A stretch of DNA of 64,000 nucleotides from Alphaproteobacteria bacterium (GTDB lineage Bacteria > Pseudomonadota > Alphaproteobacteria > GCA-2731375), in assembly GCA_016776605.1 (NCBI GenBank), contig JADHTB010000012.1, positions 47,396-111,395 on the forward strand. Direction: 5' to 3'. The position numbers and the translations under genes were made by a program. The notes beneath the pieces are model-generated. The model saw nothing but the letters and a program-made list of their open reading frames with translations. It searched no databases and was not told the origin of the DNA. This document shows positions 18,801 to 27,948 of the stretch, piece by piece (the first letter of the stretch is position 1; every line of letters starts with the position of its first letter).

Positions 18801-19583
18801 TTACTGCGCCACCATACCGCCGTCGATGACCAGTTCCGAGCCGGTCATCCAGGCGCTTTCGTCCGAGGCCAGGAACAAACAACCCATGGCAATATCCTCG
18901 GGCACGCCGAAGCGGCCCATTGGCGTGGCGGCCAGGCGCGGGGCGGCCATTTCCGGGTCATCGTGGGCCGGCGCGGTCAAGGGGGTATCGACGAAACCCG
19001 GATGCACGGAATTGACCCGAATATTGTCTTCGGCATATTGAATGGCCGCTGATTTGGAGAAGGTCCGAACCGCGCCCTTCGATGAATGATAGGCCGCGCC
19101 GCCCTTCGAGCCAACGATGCCGTAGATGGACGAGATATTGATGATGGAGCCGCCACCCGCCGCCCGCATGGGCGCGATGGCATGCTTGACGCCCAGAAAG
19201 ACGCCGGTGGAATTCACCGCAAAGACCTTGTTCCAGCTTTCAACCGAGGCATTTTCGATTTTCTGGATGTTTTTGTTGTCGGGCTGACGGTCGGCAATAC
19301 CGGCGATATTCGCCAGCACATCAAGGCGGCCATATTTCGCCACTGTCTCGGCAACAGCGGCGATCCACTGCTCCTCGTCGGTGGTATCAAGGCGCAGATA
19401 GATCGCTTCGCCGCCATTCGCCTTGATCTTGTCCACCACCGCGTGGCCCAGATTGTCATTTACATCCGTTACCACCACGGATGCACCATGTTCTGCGAAT
19501 GCGGCGGCGGTCGCTGCGCCAATGCCTGATGCGCCGCCCGTCACAAGCGCGACTTTTCCCAGCATTCGTGGTCCTACGGTCAT
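18801..19583 (-). CDS. short-chain dehydrogenase/reductase (classical SDR)
   Basis: This 260-residue NAD(P)-dependent oxidoreductase has the Rossmann motif VALVTGGASGIGAATAAAF, VVVTDVND after beta-2 (Asp favours NAD), NIAGIAD, the catalytic Ser in INISSIYGIVG and YHSSK. The C-terminus WMTGSELVIDGGMVAQ is typical. The start is set by CAGGAGG eight bases upstream of the chosen ATG; a longer frame of 25 extra codons has no such site and would shorten the gap to the upstream esterase gene. Probably oxidises or reduces a hydroxy/keto intermediate. Confidence 0.92.
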   Translation of the reverse strand: MTVGPRMLGKVALVTGGASGIGAATAAAFAEHGASVVVTDVNDNLGHAVVDKIKANGGEAIYLRLDTTDEEQWIAAVAETVAKYGRLDVLANIAGIADRQPDNKNIQKIENASVESWNKVFAVNSTGVFLGVKHAIAPMRAAGGGSIINISSIYGIVGSKGGAAYHSSKGAVRTFSKSAAIQYAEDNIRVNSVHPGFVDTPLTAPAHDDPEMAAPRLAATPMGRFGVPEDIAMGCLFLASDESAWMTGSELVIDGGMVAQ

Positions 19584-19617
19584 GGTGTGGCCTCCTGTTA
19601 ATTGGGGCGCGTTGATC

Positions 19618-20745
19618 CTATCGGTCCAGAAACCAGTCCATAATGCGCGGATTCTCATCGCTGGGATAGGTATGGGACAGATCGGCGATCTCGCGGTACT
19701 GCAAATCGGCGCCGGCCCTGCTCAACGCTTCTTTGGCGGAATGGGCGATATCGATGGGGAACATCCAATCCAGGGCGCCGTGGGTCAAATAGATGGGCAA
19801 ATCCTTGATGCGTTCCGGGTCCATCATCTCCAACAGCAGTGGATGGAACGAGGCGGAGATCGGCGCCAAATGGGTAAAGGGCGAAGAACCTTGCAGGCCG
19901 GAAACATAGGCAAAGGTGCCGCCGTCGCTCATCCCGGTCAGCAACAGACGGCTGGCATCGATATGCCATTGCTCCTTGGCGAATGACAGCATGCGTTCAA
20001 TATTGGCGCTGTCGGCATCCGGTTCCATCAACGACCAGGTGCGTTCGATGGAACTGGGGCTGATCAGGATGGCGCCCCGGCTGCGCGCCTGGCGCAACCA
20101 GGCCCACAGGAAATCCCGGCCATGGCCGCTGCCCCCATGCAGGGCGACGATCAGGGGGTAGGCGATGTTGGGATCATAATATTCCGGCACATACATGGAA
20201 AACCCGCCACGGCTGCCGCTTTCGTTATTGGCATGTATGACGCCGACGTTTTCCCGCCCGCTGTCCGCTGCCGCCAGTTTTTCCACCAGGGCCTCGTCCG
20301 ACCGTCCCGCATCATCCAGGAAAAACCGGTTGATGGGCGGCAGTTTGTCCGCCAGGGGATACAGGGCGGCGAAGGCCTTGTTGTTCTGGCGGATACCGCG
20401 ATAGGCCTGCAAGGTCCCGTCAGGTGCATCGACGGCCGCGCGCAGACTGTCGAAACCCAGGCAGACCGCATCCGCCGCCGCTTCCATCCGCGCTGCAAAG
20501 GCGCCCAGATGCTCCGGCCAGGCCAGACCGCGAAATTGTTCCAATCCCTGGCGCAGGGGCAAATCCACCTCGGTCACACTGGCCACCAGATCAGCCAATT
20601 GCGGCGGATGAAAGTGCCGCCCGACATAGCTCAGCGCTTCCATGGCGTTCAGCAAAGGCGACAGCAGGTTGGTGATGGCATCGATCAATGCATCGCTATC
20701 GGCATTCGTTTCATGGTCTTCGGGCATGGGTTTCCTGGCGGCCAT
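19618..20745 (-). CDS. alpha/beta-hydrolase (carboxylesterase/depolymerase-like) with helical N-terminal region
   Basis: The protein has 375 residues. The C-terminal 210 form an alpha/beta-hydrolase: oxyanion loop IVALHGGSGHGRDFLW, nucleophile TGMSDGGTFAY, acid THGALDWMFPID and histidine IADLSHTYPSDE. The first 150 residues are predicted mainly helical without a recognised domain, and no signal peptide is seen, so it should be cytoplasmic. Similar esterases cleave carboxylic or polyhydroxyalkanoate-type esters. It is upstream of the SDR gene on the same strand (34-base gap), possibly one operon that releases and then oxidises an alcohol. Confidence 0.8.
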   Translation of the reverse strand: MAARKPMPEDHETNADSDALIDAITNLLSPLLNAMEALSYVGRHFHPPQLADLVASVTEVDLPLRQGLEQFRGLAWPEHLGAFAARMEAAADAVCLGFDSLRAAVDAPDGTLQAYRGIRQNNKAFAALYPLADKLPPINRFFLDDAGRSDEALVEKLAAADSGRENVGVIHANNESGSRGGFSMYVPEYYDPNIAYPLIVALHGGSGHGRDFLWAWLRQARSRGAILISPSSIERTWSLMEPDADSANIERMLSFAKEQWHIDASRLLLTGMSDGGTFAYVSGLQGSSPFTHLAPISASFHPLLLEMMDPERIKDLPIYLTHGALDWMFPIDIAHSAKEALSRAGADLQYREIADLSHTYPSDENPRIMDWFLDR

Positions 20746-20898
20746 TGCTTCCGGACAAATGGTCCAGACCGGCTGGTATCATACGCTTCCAGGCCGTCCG
20801 AAAACAACTGAAGGGCAACGGGATTGCCAATTCGCTTGACCAAATCGTCTGGTTAGCCAAAGTTGCAGTGCTTTTTTGCGCTTGGGAGGAAATTTGCA

Positions 20899-21933
20899 AT
20901 GGCGACGAAATCAACGAATGCCGAATGGCTGGCACAGGTGGAGGAAGAGACCCTGGATCCGGGGCTGCCGATCTGCGATCCGCATCATCACCTTTGGGAG
21001 TTCGTACACAGCCGGGTCGCGCACCGCTATCTGCTGGACGAAATTCTGGCCGATGTGAATTGCGGCCATAATGTGGTTTCCACCGTCTTTATCGAATGCG
21101 GCGCCATGGTGAAGGCCGACGGCCCGGTGCCCATGCGGATGCTTGGCGAGACCGAATTCGTCAATGGCATCGCCGCCATGAGCGCCAGCGGACAATATGG
21201 CAAGACCCGTATTGCGGCCGGCATTGTCGGCCATGCGGATCTGTGTCTGGGTGATGACGTCGGGCCGGTGCTGGCGGCGCATGTGGTGACGGGTGGCGGC
21301 CGTTTCCGCGGCATTCGTCATTCGTGTACCTGGGATGCCTCACCCGATGTGCCCAACGCCCGTTGCGAGCCGCCGGAGCATCTGTATCGACAGGAAAACT
21401 TCCGCCGGGGCTTTGCCCATCTGGCGCGCCATAACTTGAGCTTCGAAGGCTGGTGTTACGATACCCAGATTGGCGAACTGACGGAATTGGCCCAGGCCTT
21501 TCCCGACACGACGATCATCCTTGATCATTTCGGCGGGCCCCTTGGCATCGGACCATACGCGGGCAAGCGGGACGAGAATTTTGCCAAGTGGCAGCGGGAT
21601 ATCGCGGCGCTGGCCGGGTGCCAGAACGTGGTGGCCAAGCTGGGCGGCATCAATATGGAGTTGAATGGCTTTGCCTGGCACGAACAGGACCGGCCGCCGA
21701 CTTCGGAAGAATTGATGCTGGCGACCCGGCAATACTACGACTACACGATCGAGCAGTTTGGCCCGGATCGTTGCATGTTCGAGTCTAACTTCCCCGTGGA
21801 TATGGTGTCCTGCAGCTACAATGTTCTGTGGAACAGTTTCAAGCTGCTGACCGCTGGCTTCTCGGCCGACGAAAAGGCCAAGCTGTTTCACGACACGGCC
21901 ACCCGGATCTATCGCCTTGATGCCTCAGCGTAG
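20899..21933 (+). CDS. amidohydrolase 2 family protein (PDC-lactonase-like)
   Basis: This 344-residue TIM-barrel hydrolase has the metal motif ICDPHHHLWEF, a central GWCYDTQIGELTELAQAFPDT strand-helix and the later motifs IILDHFGGPLG and CMFESNFPVDM. This pattern matches the branch with 2-pyrone-4,6-dicarboxylate lactonase and fuconolactonase-type enzymes, which open lactones. GGGAGGAA six bases before the ATG supports this start over one 12 codons upstream. A TauE-like exporter gene follows 9 bases after the stop, suggesting uptake or export of a related organic acid. Confidence 0.87.
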   Translation: MATKSTNAEWLAQVEEETLDPGLPICDPHHHLWEFVHSRVAHRYLLDEILADVNCGHNVVSTVFIECGAMVKADGPVPMRMLGETEFVNGIAAMSASGQYGKTRIAAGIVGHADLCLGDDVGPVLAAHVVTGGGRFRGIRHSCTWDASPDVPNARCEPPEHLYRQENFRRGFAHLARHNLSFEGWCYDTQIGELTELAQAFPDTTIILDHFGGPLGIGPYAGKRDENFAKWQRDIAALAGCQNVVAKLGGINMELNGFAWHEQDRPPTSEELMLATRQYYDYTIEQFGPDRCMFESNFPVDMVSCSYNVLWNSFKLLTAGFSADEKAKLFHDTATRIYRLDASA

Positions 21934-21942
21934 GTCTCTCTG

Positions 21943-22728
21943 TTGAGCGAAATGGATTGGGCCGGCCTGCTGCCCAACCTGCTGCCCAGTGGGATGGCGC
22001 CGTGGATCGCAATCCTGCTGTTGGGGATCAGCGCCTTCACGTCGTTGATCTCGGCCGCCTTTGGCCTGGGTGGCGGCCTGGTGCTGCTGGCGGTGATGGC
22101 AACCGTGGTGCCGGTCGCTGCCCTGGTGCCGGTTCATGGGGTGGTGCAGATCGGCTCCAACTTTGGCCGGGCCCTGGTCATGCTGCGTCATATCAATGGT
22201 CCGGCGGTATTGCAGCTTGCCCTGGGTGGGGCGGTCGGCGCCATCATTGGGGGTCTGATTGCCGTCCGCTTGCCCGATTGGCTGTTGTTCCTGGCCGTGG
22301 GTTCGTTCGTGCTGTGGTCCTCCTGGGGCAAGGTGCCGGCTACGGCGGGACGCGCTGTTCTGTTGCTGGGCGGCGCGGCGTCGGGCTTTTTGACCATGTT
22401 CATTGGTGGCACCGGGCCCTTGGTCGCGGCGGTCATCAAGACCTTGAAGCTGGACCGCATGGCCCATGTGGGCACCCAGGCTGGCAGCATGGTCATACAG
22501 CATGGTCTGAAAATTGGCGTGTTTGGTTTGCTGGGCTTCAACTACACACCTTATCTGCCCCTGGTTGCCGGTATGATCGCCACGGGGTTTCTGGGCACGC
22601 TGGTGGGCCGGCGGCTGTTGCATGGCATGGGCGATAGCCGGTTCCGTTATGCCCTGACCATCCTATTGACCTTGTTGGGTCTGCGTTTGTTATGGATGGC
22701 GGCGGCCGATCTTTTGCAGGGTGGTTGA
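21943..22728 (+). CDS. TauE/SafE family membrane transporter
   Basis: This 261-residue integral-membrane protein has about eight hydrophobic helices in two repeats, each with the family's glycine-rich motif: SAAFGLGGGLVLLAV near residue 40 and FLTMFIGGTGPLVAAVIK near 150. TauE/SafE proteins export sulfite, sulfoacetate or other organic anions. The open frame begins at TTG; an ATG three codons on (MDWAGLL) is equally likely. It is coupled to the lactonase-like gene in front. Substrate unknown. Confidence 0.85.
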   Translation: MSEMDWAGLLPNLLPSGMAPWIAILLLGISAFTSLISAAFGLGGGLVLLAVMATVVPVAALVPVHGVVQIGSNFGRALVMLRHINGPAVLQLALGGAVGAIIGGLIAVRLPDWLLFLAVGSFVLWSSWGKVPATAGRAVLLLGGAASGFLTMFIGGTGPLVAAVIKTLKLDRMAHVGTQAGSMVIQHGLKIGVFGLLGFNYTPYLPLVAGMIATGFLGTLVGRRLLHGMGDSRFRYALTILLTLLGLRLLWMAAADLLQGG

Positions 22729-22780
22729 TTGGCGGACCATCCGCGCCCATGATGGCGCAAAGCCAACGGGGAGATGAACC

Positions 22781-23650
22781 ATGAAATTCGGATTACGCTA
22801 CTGCAATACAGGCCGTTATGTTGACCCTGGGAAAGCGGTGGAACTGGTGCAGGCGGGCGAGGAAGCCGGTTTTGAATCGGCCTGGACCGTCGAACACACC
22901 GTGGTGCCAGAGGGCTACCAATCAGCCTATCCCTATTCCGATGACGGCAAGATGGCCGGCGGCAAAGACGATGTGCCCTTGCCCGATCCCCTGATCTGGA
23001 TGGCCTATGTCGCGGCGGCAACCAAAACCATCAAACTGGCCACGGGGATCATGATCCTGCCCCAGCATAATCCGGTGGTTGCCGCTAAACAGATTGCGAC
23101 TTTGGATTACATGTCCGGCGGGCGCGTGCTGTTGGGCATCGGCGTCGGCTGGATGCGTGAGGAGTTCGACGCCATCGGCACGCCGTTCGATGACCGCGGG
23201 CCCCGCACGGACGATTATGTCGCTGCCATGCGGGCCCTATGGAGCCAGGAGAAAGCCACCTATCACGGCGACTTCGCCAGCTTTGACAACATCTATTGCC
23301 GGCCGCAGCCCATAAACGGCAGCGTTCCGATCATTGTCGGTGGCCATTCCAAGCCAGCCGCCCGGCGGGCCGGCCGCCTGGGCGATGGGTTTTTCCCTGC
23401 CCGGGGCGCGCCGGCGGAATTGATTGCCATCGTCAGGGCCAGCGCGGTTGAACATGGCCGCGATCCCGATGCGATCGAAATCACCACCTCGTTGCCGAAT
23501 GATTTGGCTGAGATCCCGGCGCTGGCCGCCGCCGGCGTCGACCGCCTGTTGGTCCCCGTGACGCCCATGGCCGGCCTGCAGACGCGCCTTGGCACCCCGG
23601 AAGAAGTCCTGGCCTGGCGTGATGTGGTGGAAAAATACGCGGAAACCTAG
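22781..23650 (+). CDS. luciferase-like (LLM) oxidoreductase, Rv2161c/F420-type family
   Basis: This 289-residue TIM-barrel oxidoreductase begins MKFGLRYCNTG and carries the family signatures LVQAGEEAGFESAWTVEHT, KLATGIMILPQHNPVVAAK and GGRVLLGIGVGWMREEF, followed by PIIVGGHSKPAARRAGRLGDGF. The closest families use F420 or FMN. It is 52 bases after the TauE-like gene with a GGGGAG ribosome site. Two more LLM proteins lie within 3 kb, pointing to a shared oxidation or reduction of a catabolic substrate. Confidence 0.87.
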   Translation: MKFGLRYCNTGRYVDPGKAVELVQAGEEAGFESAWTVEHTVVPEGYQSAYPYSDDGKMAGGKDDVPLPDPLIWMAYVAAATKTIKLATGIMILPQHNPVVAAKQIATLDYMSGGRVLLGIGVGWMREEFDAIGTPFDDRGPRTDDYVAAMRALWSQEKATYHGDFASFDNIYCRPQPINGSVPIIVGGHSKPAARRAGRLGDGFFPARGAPAELIAIVRASAVEHGRDPDAIEITTSLPNDLAEIPALAAAGVDRLLVPVTPMAGLQTRLGTPEEVLAWRDVVEKYAET

Positions 23651-23713
23651 CCTTTTCCAGCTTGACTGGGATCGCAGGGAGGGGCGGGTGGCTTAGTCCA
23701 ATCTTGGAGAGCT

Positions 23714-24577
23714 CTAAATTCTGGCCCGGACGAAATTCAGCCGGGCGGGGACCCTTACGCCATCCGGTCCGTCGTAAGCCGACAGCTCCTGTTCGATCTC
23801 CTCGCGAATAGCGGCAACGATTTCGGCTGGCGGGTTGTGCAGCTTTATCAGTCTGCTGGCAGGGCCCACGTTGGTGGCGAATGCGGCCGTCTCCGCGACG
23901 CTGGCCGCGCCGATCAATTCGCAGGTCTCGGTCGTGATTTGCAGGTCCTGGAACCCGGCGCCCTGCAATATCTCGGCGACGTAGTCGGTTTCGGCAAAGG
24001 CCGTCGGTCCAGGCGCCCGTGGCGGCGTTGGCTCCGGTTCGCCCAAATGGCGGACGGCGGCGTTGCGCGGAATGGAAAACCAGGGATTATCCGCCAGCGC
24101 GCTCCAACAGACAAAACACAGCCTGCCGCCGGGGCGCAAAGCCGTCCGCAGATTGGCGAAGGCGGCGGTTGGGTTTTCGAAGAACATGACGCCAAAGCGC
24201 GATTGCAACAGATCAAAGGCACCCTGTTCAAAAACATGGCTTTGCGCATCGGCAATTTCCAGCGTCAGGTTGCTAACGCCCTGTTCTTCGGCCCGCTCGC
24301 GGGCCCGGCCCAGCATGGGATTGGACAGGTCTATGCCCAGTACCGCCCCACCGGTGCCGGTGGCCGCGGCCGCGCGCAAGGCCGTGGCTCCGGTGCCGCA
24401 ACCGATGTCGATGATCCGTTCGCCTGGCTGAATAGCGGCGTGATGAAACAAACGATCGGTCAACGCGCCCAGGTGCCGGTCCAGGACTGCCTGATTAGCG
24501 GTCCACTTTTCGCCGTTGGCGGAGTTCCAGTATTCGAATTGTCCGCTGTTTTTGCCGCTACTTGGTTGCTCTGTCAT
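23714..24577 (-). CDS. class I SAM-dependent methyltransferase
   Basis: This 287-residue protein has the Rossmann methyltransferase motifs: RIIDIGCGTGATALRAA (motif I), AVLGIDLSNPML (acidic residue for SAM ribose), LEIADAQSHVF (motif II-like) and LRTALRPGGRLCFVCW. The C-terminal 100 residues carry substrate-specific elements similar to UbiE/Coq5-like and small-molecule methyltransferases. It is 24 bases downstream of the minus-strand LLM gene, so the two are probably co-transcribed. Substrate unknown. Confidence 0.87.
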   Translation of the reverse strand: MTEQPSSGKNSGQFEYWNSANGEKWTANQAVLDRHLGALTDRLFHHAAIQPGERIIDIGCGTGATALRAAAATGTGGAVLGIDLSNPMLGRARERAEEQGVSNLTLEIADAQSHVFEQGAFDLLQSRFGVMFFENPTAAFANLRTALRPGGRLCFVCWSALADNPWFSIPRNAAVRHLGEPEPTPPRAPGPTAFAETDYVAEILQGAGFQDLQITTETCELIGAASVAETAAFATNVGPASRLIKLHNPPAEIVAAIREEIEQELSAYDGPDGVRVPARLNFVRARI

Positions 24578-24601
24578 GTTGTTCCCCTTTGCCGTTGCCC
24601 C

Positions 24602-25444
24602 TCACAATACCGCTTCGGCGATGCGTTCCAGCTGCGCGCCCATCTCGGCTTCCGTTTCGACGAAATCGGGCCGCACCACCACCCTGTCGGCGCCGGCATC
24701 CAGCAGGGACCGCGCGTTCGCCCGGTCGGCTGCCTGGCCATAAACGGTAATTGTGATGGACTTCGGATCACGCCCGGCCGCTGCCGCCATTGTGTCGAGT
24801 TGCCGCCGGCTATCTTCCAACGCCGCTGGGGTTATCCGGTTGGGCAACCAGCCATCCGCATGATCGATAATGCGCTGTAGGACGTTCTTGGCCATGCCGC
24901 CAATCAGGATCGGCGGATAGGGTTTCTGCGTCGGCTTGGGATACGAGCGAACCAGGGGAAAATCGAAATATTTACCGTGATGCTCGGCCTCGTCCTGGGT
25001 CCAAAGCTTTTTCATGACGTCCAATGCCTCGCGGGTTTGCGTCCAGCGGTGCGCGAAATCACCGCCCATGAGCTCGGTCTCCTCCTTCAACCACCCAGTC
25101 CCTATGCCAAACAAAAATCTACCCCCGCTGTAAAGATCCAGGGTGGCGACTTCCTTTGCCAGCAGCAGCGGGTTGCGTTCGGGCACCAGGGTTATGCCCG
25201 TCGCCAGCTTGATGCGGCTGGTCACCGCCGAGGCCCGCGCCAGGGCAATATAGGGCTCGGTGAAATGCGAGTAATTCCACGGGATCTCGCCGCCAGTGGC
25301 TGGGAACGGGCTTTCCGAAAACACCGGAACCGCCGGGTGCTCGGCGTACCAGATGGAATCAAAGCCCAGATCTTCGGTTTTCTTAGCCATGAAGGCGGGG
25401 TCGATGTTGTATGCGGGCAATGGGGCCGCGATGCCAATGTTCAT
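24602..25444 (-). CDS. luciferase-like (LLM) oxidoreductase, Rv2161c/F420-type family
   Basis: This 280-residue second LLM protein has TEDLGFDSIWYAEHPAVP, KLATGITLVPERNPLLLAKE, GGRFLFGIGTGWLKEE and PPILIGGMAKNVLQRIIDHADGW. It shares the Rv2161c-like frame with the plus-strand paralogue but the two are clearly diverged, so they are not recent duplicates. It heads an operon with a methyltransferase. The cofactor (F420 or FMN) cannot be told from the sequence by eye. Confidence 0.87.
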   Translation of the reverse strand: MNIGIAAPLPAYNIDPAFMAKKTEDLGFDSIWYAEHPAVPVFSESPFPATGGEIPWNYSHFTEPYIALARASAVTSRIKLATGITLVPERNPLLLAKEVATLDLYSGGRFLFGIGTGWLKEETELMGGDFAHRWTQTREALDVMKKLWTQDEAEHHGKYFDFPLVRSYPKPTQKPYPPILIGGMAKNVLQRIIDHADGWLPNRITPAALEDSRRQLDTMAAAAGRDPKSITITVYGQAADRANARSLLDAGADRVVVRPDFVETEAEMGAQLERIAEAVL

Positions 25445-25642
25445 CTTAAAACCATTTATTAGGGGTGAGCCGAATTCGTCATAACCGTAGCGCCTTCGCA
25501 GGATTTTGGCCAGTCACCCAAACCGGCAACCGGCTCGCAGCCAGGTCCGTTGCCGCGTTGCTTTGGCTATCGTATTGTTGCCGCCTGGTCGAAATGAAGC
25601 GATGCCCGACAGGGTATGGAACGGTTGCGGGAGAGTTTTGGA

Positions 25643-26671
25643 ATGGCGAAGAAGATCCAGTTTGGCATCATGCAGCGCGGTGTCTTTCCCAAGGATGATG
25701 ATATGGGGCTTCATTTTGATGAGCTGATGGAGCAGGCCCGCGTCCTCGATAAACTGGGCTATGACTCGCTCACCACGGGCTCGCACTTCGCCACCTATCC
25801 GCACCGTGAATTCATGCAGGTCCCCTATCTTTGCCGGGTCATGGCCGAGGCCCCGAACATGCGGATGAATGCCGGCGTCGTACTGCTGTCGCTGCACAAT
25901 CCGCTGGAGGTTGCCGAGAATTTCGCGGCAATGGATGTGATGTCGGGCGGGCGCGTGATCTTTGGCTGCGCGCTGGGTTACCGGGATATGGAATACAAAG
26001 GCTTCGGCGTAAAAAAGGGCGAGGGCGTCGCCCGCTTCGAGCAGAACCTGGAAGCCATAAAGCAGCTTTGGACGGGGGAGAAGGTCAGCATGACCGGCTC
26101 GCACTTTGAATTGGACGGGGCGGCCATTTCCCTGCCCTTGAAGCAAAAGCCCCATCCGCCCATCTGGATTGGCGCCAACGTGGACAAGGCGGTTCTGCGC
26201 GCCGCCCGCCTGGGCGATTGTTGGTATCTGGCGCCGCATCAAACCATGGAGACCCTGGCCCGGCAGATGGATCTATATCGCGCGGAGCTTGATGCGGTGG
26301 GCAAGCCGTTCCCCAAGGAGATGCCGATCCGCCGCGAAGTGTTCTGTGCCCGTAGCCATGATGAGGCGGTCAAGATCGCCGCTCCGTACATGAAGCTGCA
26401 GTACGATCTTTATCATAGCTGGGGTCAGAGCAAGGCCATGGCCAAGGGCGATCAGGACATCACCATGGACTATGAGGATCTGGCGCGGGACCGCTTCATC
26501 GTCGGCGATCCGGACGAGGTTGCCGAAGAGATGCTGCGCTACAACAGCGTCCTGGGCGTCAACCACATCATCATGAGCGTCCAAGGCGTCGGCATGCCGC
26601 AGGCCCAGGTGCTGGACACCTTCCACCTGATGGCGGAAGAGGTCTTCCCGAAGGTTCAGCAGGCCCTATAA
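25643..26671 (+). CDS. luciferase-like (LLM) flavin-dependent monooxygenase
   Basis: This 342-residue third LLM protein is longer and closer to bacterial luciferase/alkane-sulfonate monooxygenase-type enzymes: KIQFGIMQRGVF, LDKLGYDSLTTGSHF, MNAGVVLLSLHNPLEVAENFA, GGRVIFGCALGYRDMEY and PPIWIGANVDKAVLRAARLGDCW. It could oxidise an organic substrate with FMNH2 and O2. GGGAGAG upstream supports this ATG over one nine codons earlier. It is divergent from the other LLM/methyltransferase pair across about 200 bases and convergent with the esterase gene. Confidence 0.87.
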   Translation: MAKKIQFGIMQRGVFPKDDDMGLHFDELMEQARVLDKLGYDSLTTGSHFATYPHREFMQVPYLCRVMAEAPNMRMNAGVVLLSLHNPLEVAENFAAMDVMSGGRVIFGCALGYRDMEYKGFGVKKGEGVARFEQNLEAIKQLWTGEKVSMTGSHFELDGAAISLPLKQKPHPPIWIGANVDKAVLRAARLGDCWYLAPHQTMETLARQMDLYRAELDAVGKPFPKEMPIRREVFCARSHDEAVKIAAPYMKLQYDLYHSWGQSKAMAKGDQDITMDYEDLARDRFIVGDPDEVAEEMLRYNSVLGVNHIIMSVQGVGMPQAQVLDTFHLMAEEVFPKVQQAL

Positions 26672-26691
26672 CCAACCTAACCGATCAATGT

Positions 26692-27921
26692 CTATTCGAT
26701 CAGGGCCTGATAGGTCAGAACCTTCAACTCCCGGCGCAGGGGATAGGTTGACGAGGGCATCAGCTGGGTCAAAAAGATCACGCTCATGTCCTCGACCGGG
26801 TCAATCCAGAAGGCGGTACTGGCCGCCCCGCCCCAGGCGTATTCGCCCGGCGAGCCGATGACCTGGGCCTTGGCCGGGTCCAGCATCACGGAAAAGCCCA
26901 GGCCGAAGCCGACGCCGTCATAAGAGGTTTCGGAAAATACCGCCTGGCCCATGGAGGTCAGATCGCCGTTGTTGGGCAAATGGTTCGTGGTCATGTATTC
27001 GACGGTCTTGCGGCCCAACAGGCGTACGCCTTCGAATTCGCCCTTGCCCCGCAGCATCTGGGTAAAGCGGTGATAGTCCCGCGCGGTGGAGGTCAGGCCG
27101 CCGCCGCCGGAAAACAATTTAACGTCCTGGTAATCGCTGTCGCCGGGGGCGTCGATCAATTTTAGCGGGCCGGTTTTCTCGTGGCCATAATTGGCGGCGA
27201 AGCGGTTCTGTTTTTCGGGCGCGATGGAAAACGCAGTATCCGTCATGCCCAGGGGGCCGAGGATGCGTTGTTGGAAATATTCGTCCAGGGGCTGGCCGGA
27301 AATCACTTCCACCAAGCGGCCCAGCAAGTCCGTGGAGACGCTGTAATTCCATTCCTCGCCCGGATGGGTCAATAGAGGTTGATCCGCCAACCGCCGGGCG
27401 TTGGCGGCCAGATCGCCTTGACCGCCGCGGCCGCCATTGAATTCAACATCATTCTGGCGATAGGCCGCATCGACCGGTGTTGCCTCGAAAAAACCATAGG
27501 TCAGGCCGCCGGTATGGGTCAGCAAATGGCGAAAGGTGATTGGGTCGCGGGCAGGTTCGGTCCGCATGGCTGCCCCTTCACCTGAAACATACACCTGCAT
27601 ATCGGCGAATTCGGGCAGAAAACCGGCGATGGGGTCGTCCAGCTGAAAATGCCCTTGTTCATACAGCATCATGATGGCGGTCGAGGTGATCGGCTTGGAC
27701 ATGGAATAGAAGCGAAAGATCGTGTCTTCCTCCACCGGCAGGCCGGCCTCTATGTCCCGTAGGCCCCGGCACTGGCAATAAACCACCTGGCCACGACGGG
27801 CCACCAAGGCCAGACCGCCGGGCAATTTGCCGGCGTCGATATAGCTGTCCATCCAGGGACCTATGCGGTCCAGGCGTTCGCTGGACAGGCCGACATCTTC
27901 GGGCTTGGCGGTGACGAGCAT
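26692..27921 (-). CDS. serine hydrolase, class C beta-lactamase/EstB esterase family
   Basis: The 409-residue protein has the penicillin-binding-protein fold. The nucleophile motif SxxK is SMSKPIT in FRFYSMSKPITSTAIMML; RHLLTHTGGLTYGF and the tyrosine motif NYSVSTDLLGRLVE follow, and GGAASTAFWIDPVEDM fits the third conserved block. No signal peptide is seen, so a cytoplasmic esterase (EstB-like) is likelier than a beta-lactamase. It is 27 bases upstream of nothing on its strand and converges with the LLM gene. Natural substrate unknown; it fits the surrounding catabolic genes. Confidence 0.87.
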   Translation of the reverse strand: MLVTAKPEDVGLSSERLDRIGPWMDSYIDAGKLPGGLALVARRGQVVYCQCRGLRDIEAGLPVEEDTIFRFYSMSKPITSTAIMMLYEQGHFQLDDPIAGFLPEFADMQVYVSGEGAAMRTEPARDPITFRHLLTHTGGLTYGFFEATPVDAAYRQNDVEFNGGRGGQGDLAANARRLADQPLLTHPGEEWNYSVSTDLLGRLVEVISGQPLDEYFQQRILGPLGMTDTAFSIAPEKQNRFAANYGHEKTGPLKLIDAPGDSDYQDVKLFSGGGGLTSTARDYHRFTQMLRGKGEFEGVRLLGRKTVEYMTTNHLPNNGDLTSMGQAVFSETSYDGVGFGLGFSVMLDPAKAQVIGSPGEYAWGGAASTAFWIDPVEDMSVIFLTQLMPSSTYPLRRELKVLTYQALIE

Positions 27922-27948
27922 GCGAAAATTCCTTCTACTTAGTACAGT

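Noticed and set aside
26692..27921. Secreted class C beta-lactamase
   Set aside because: No signal peptide is seen and the context is catabolic; EstB-like esterase is the safer call.
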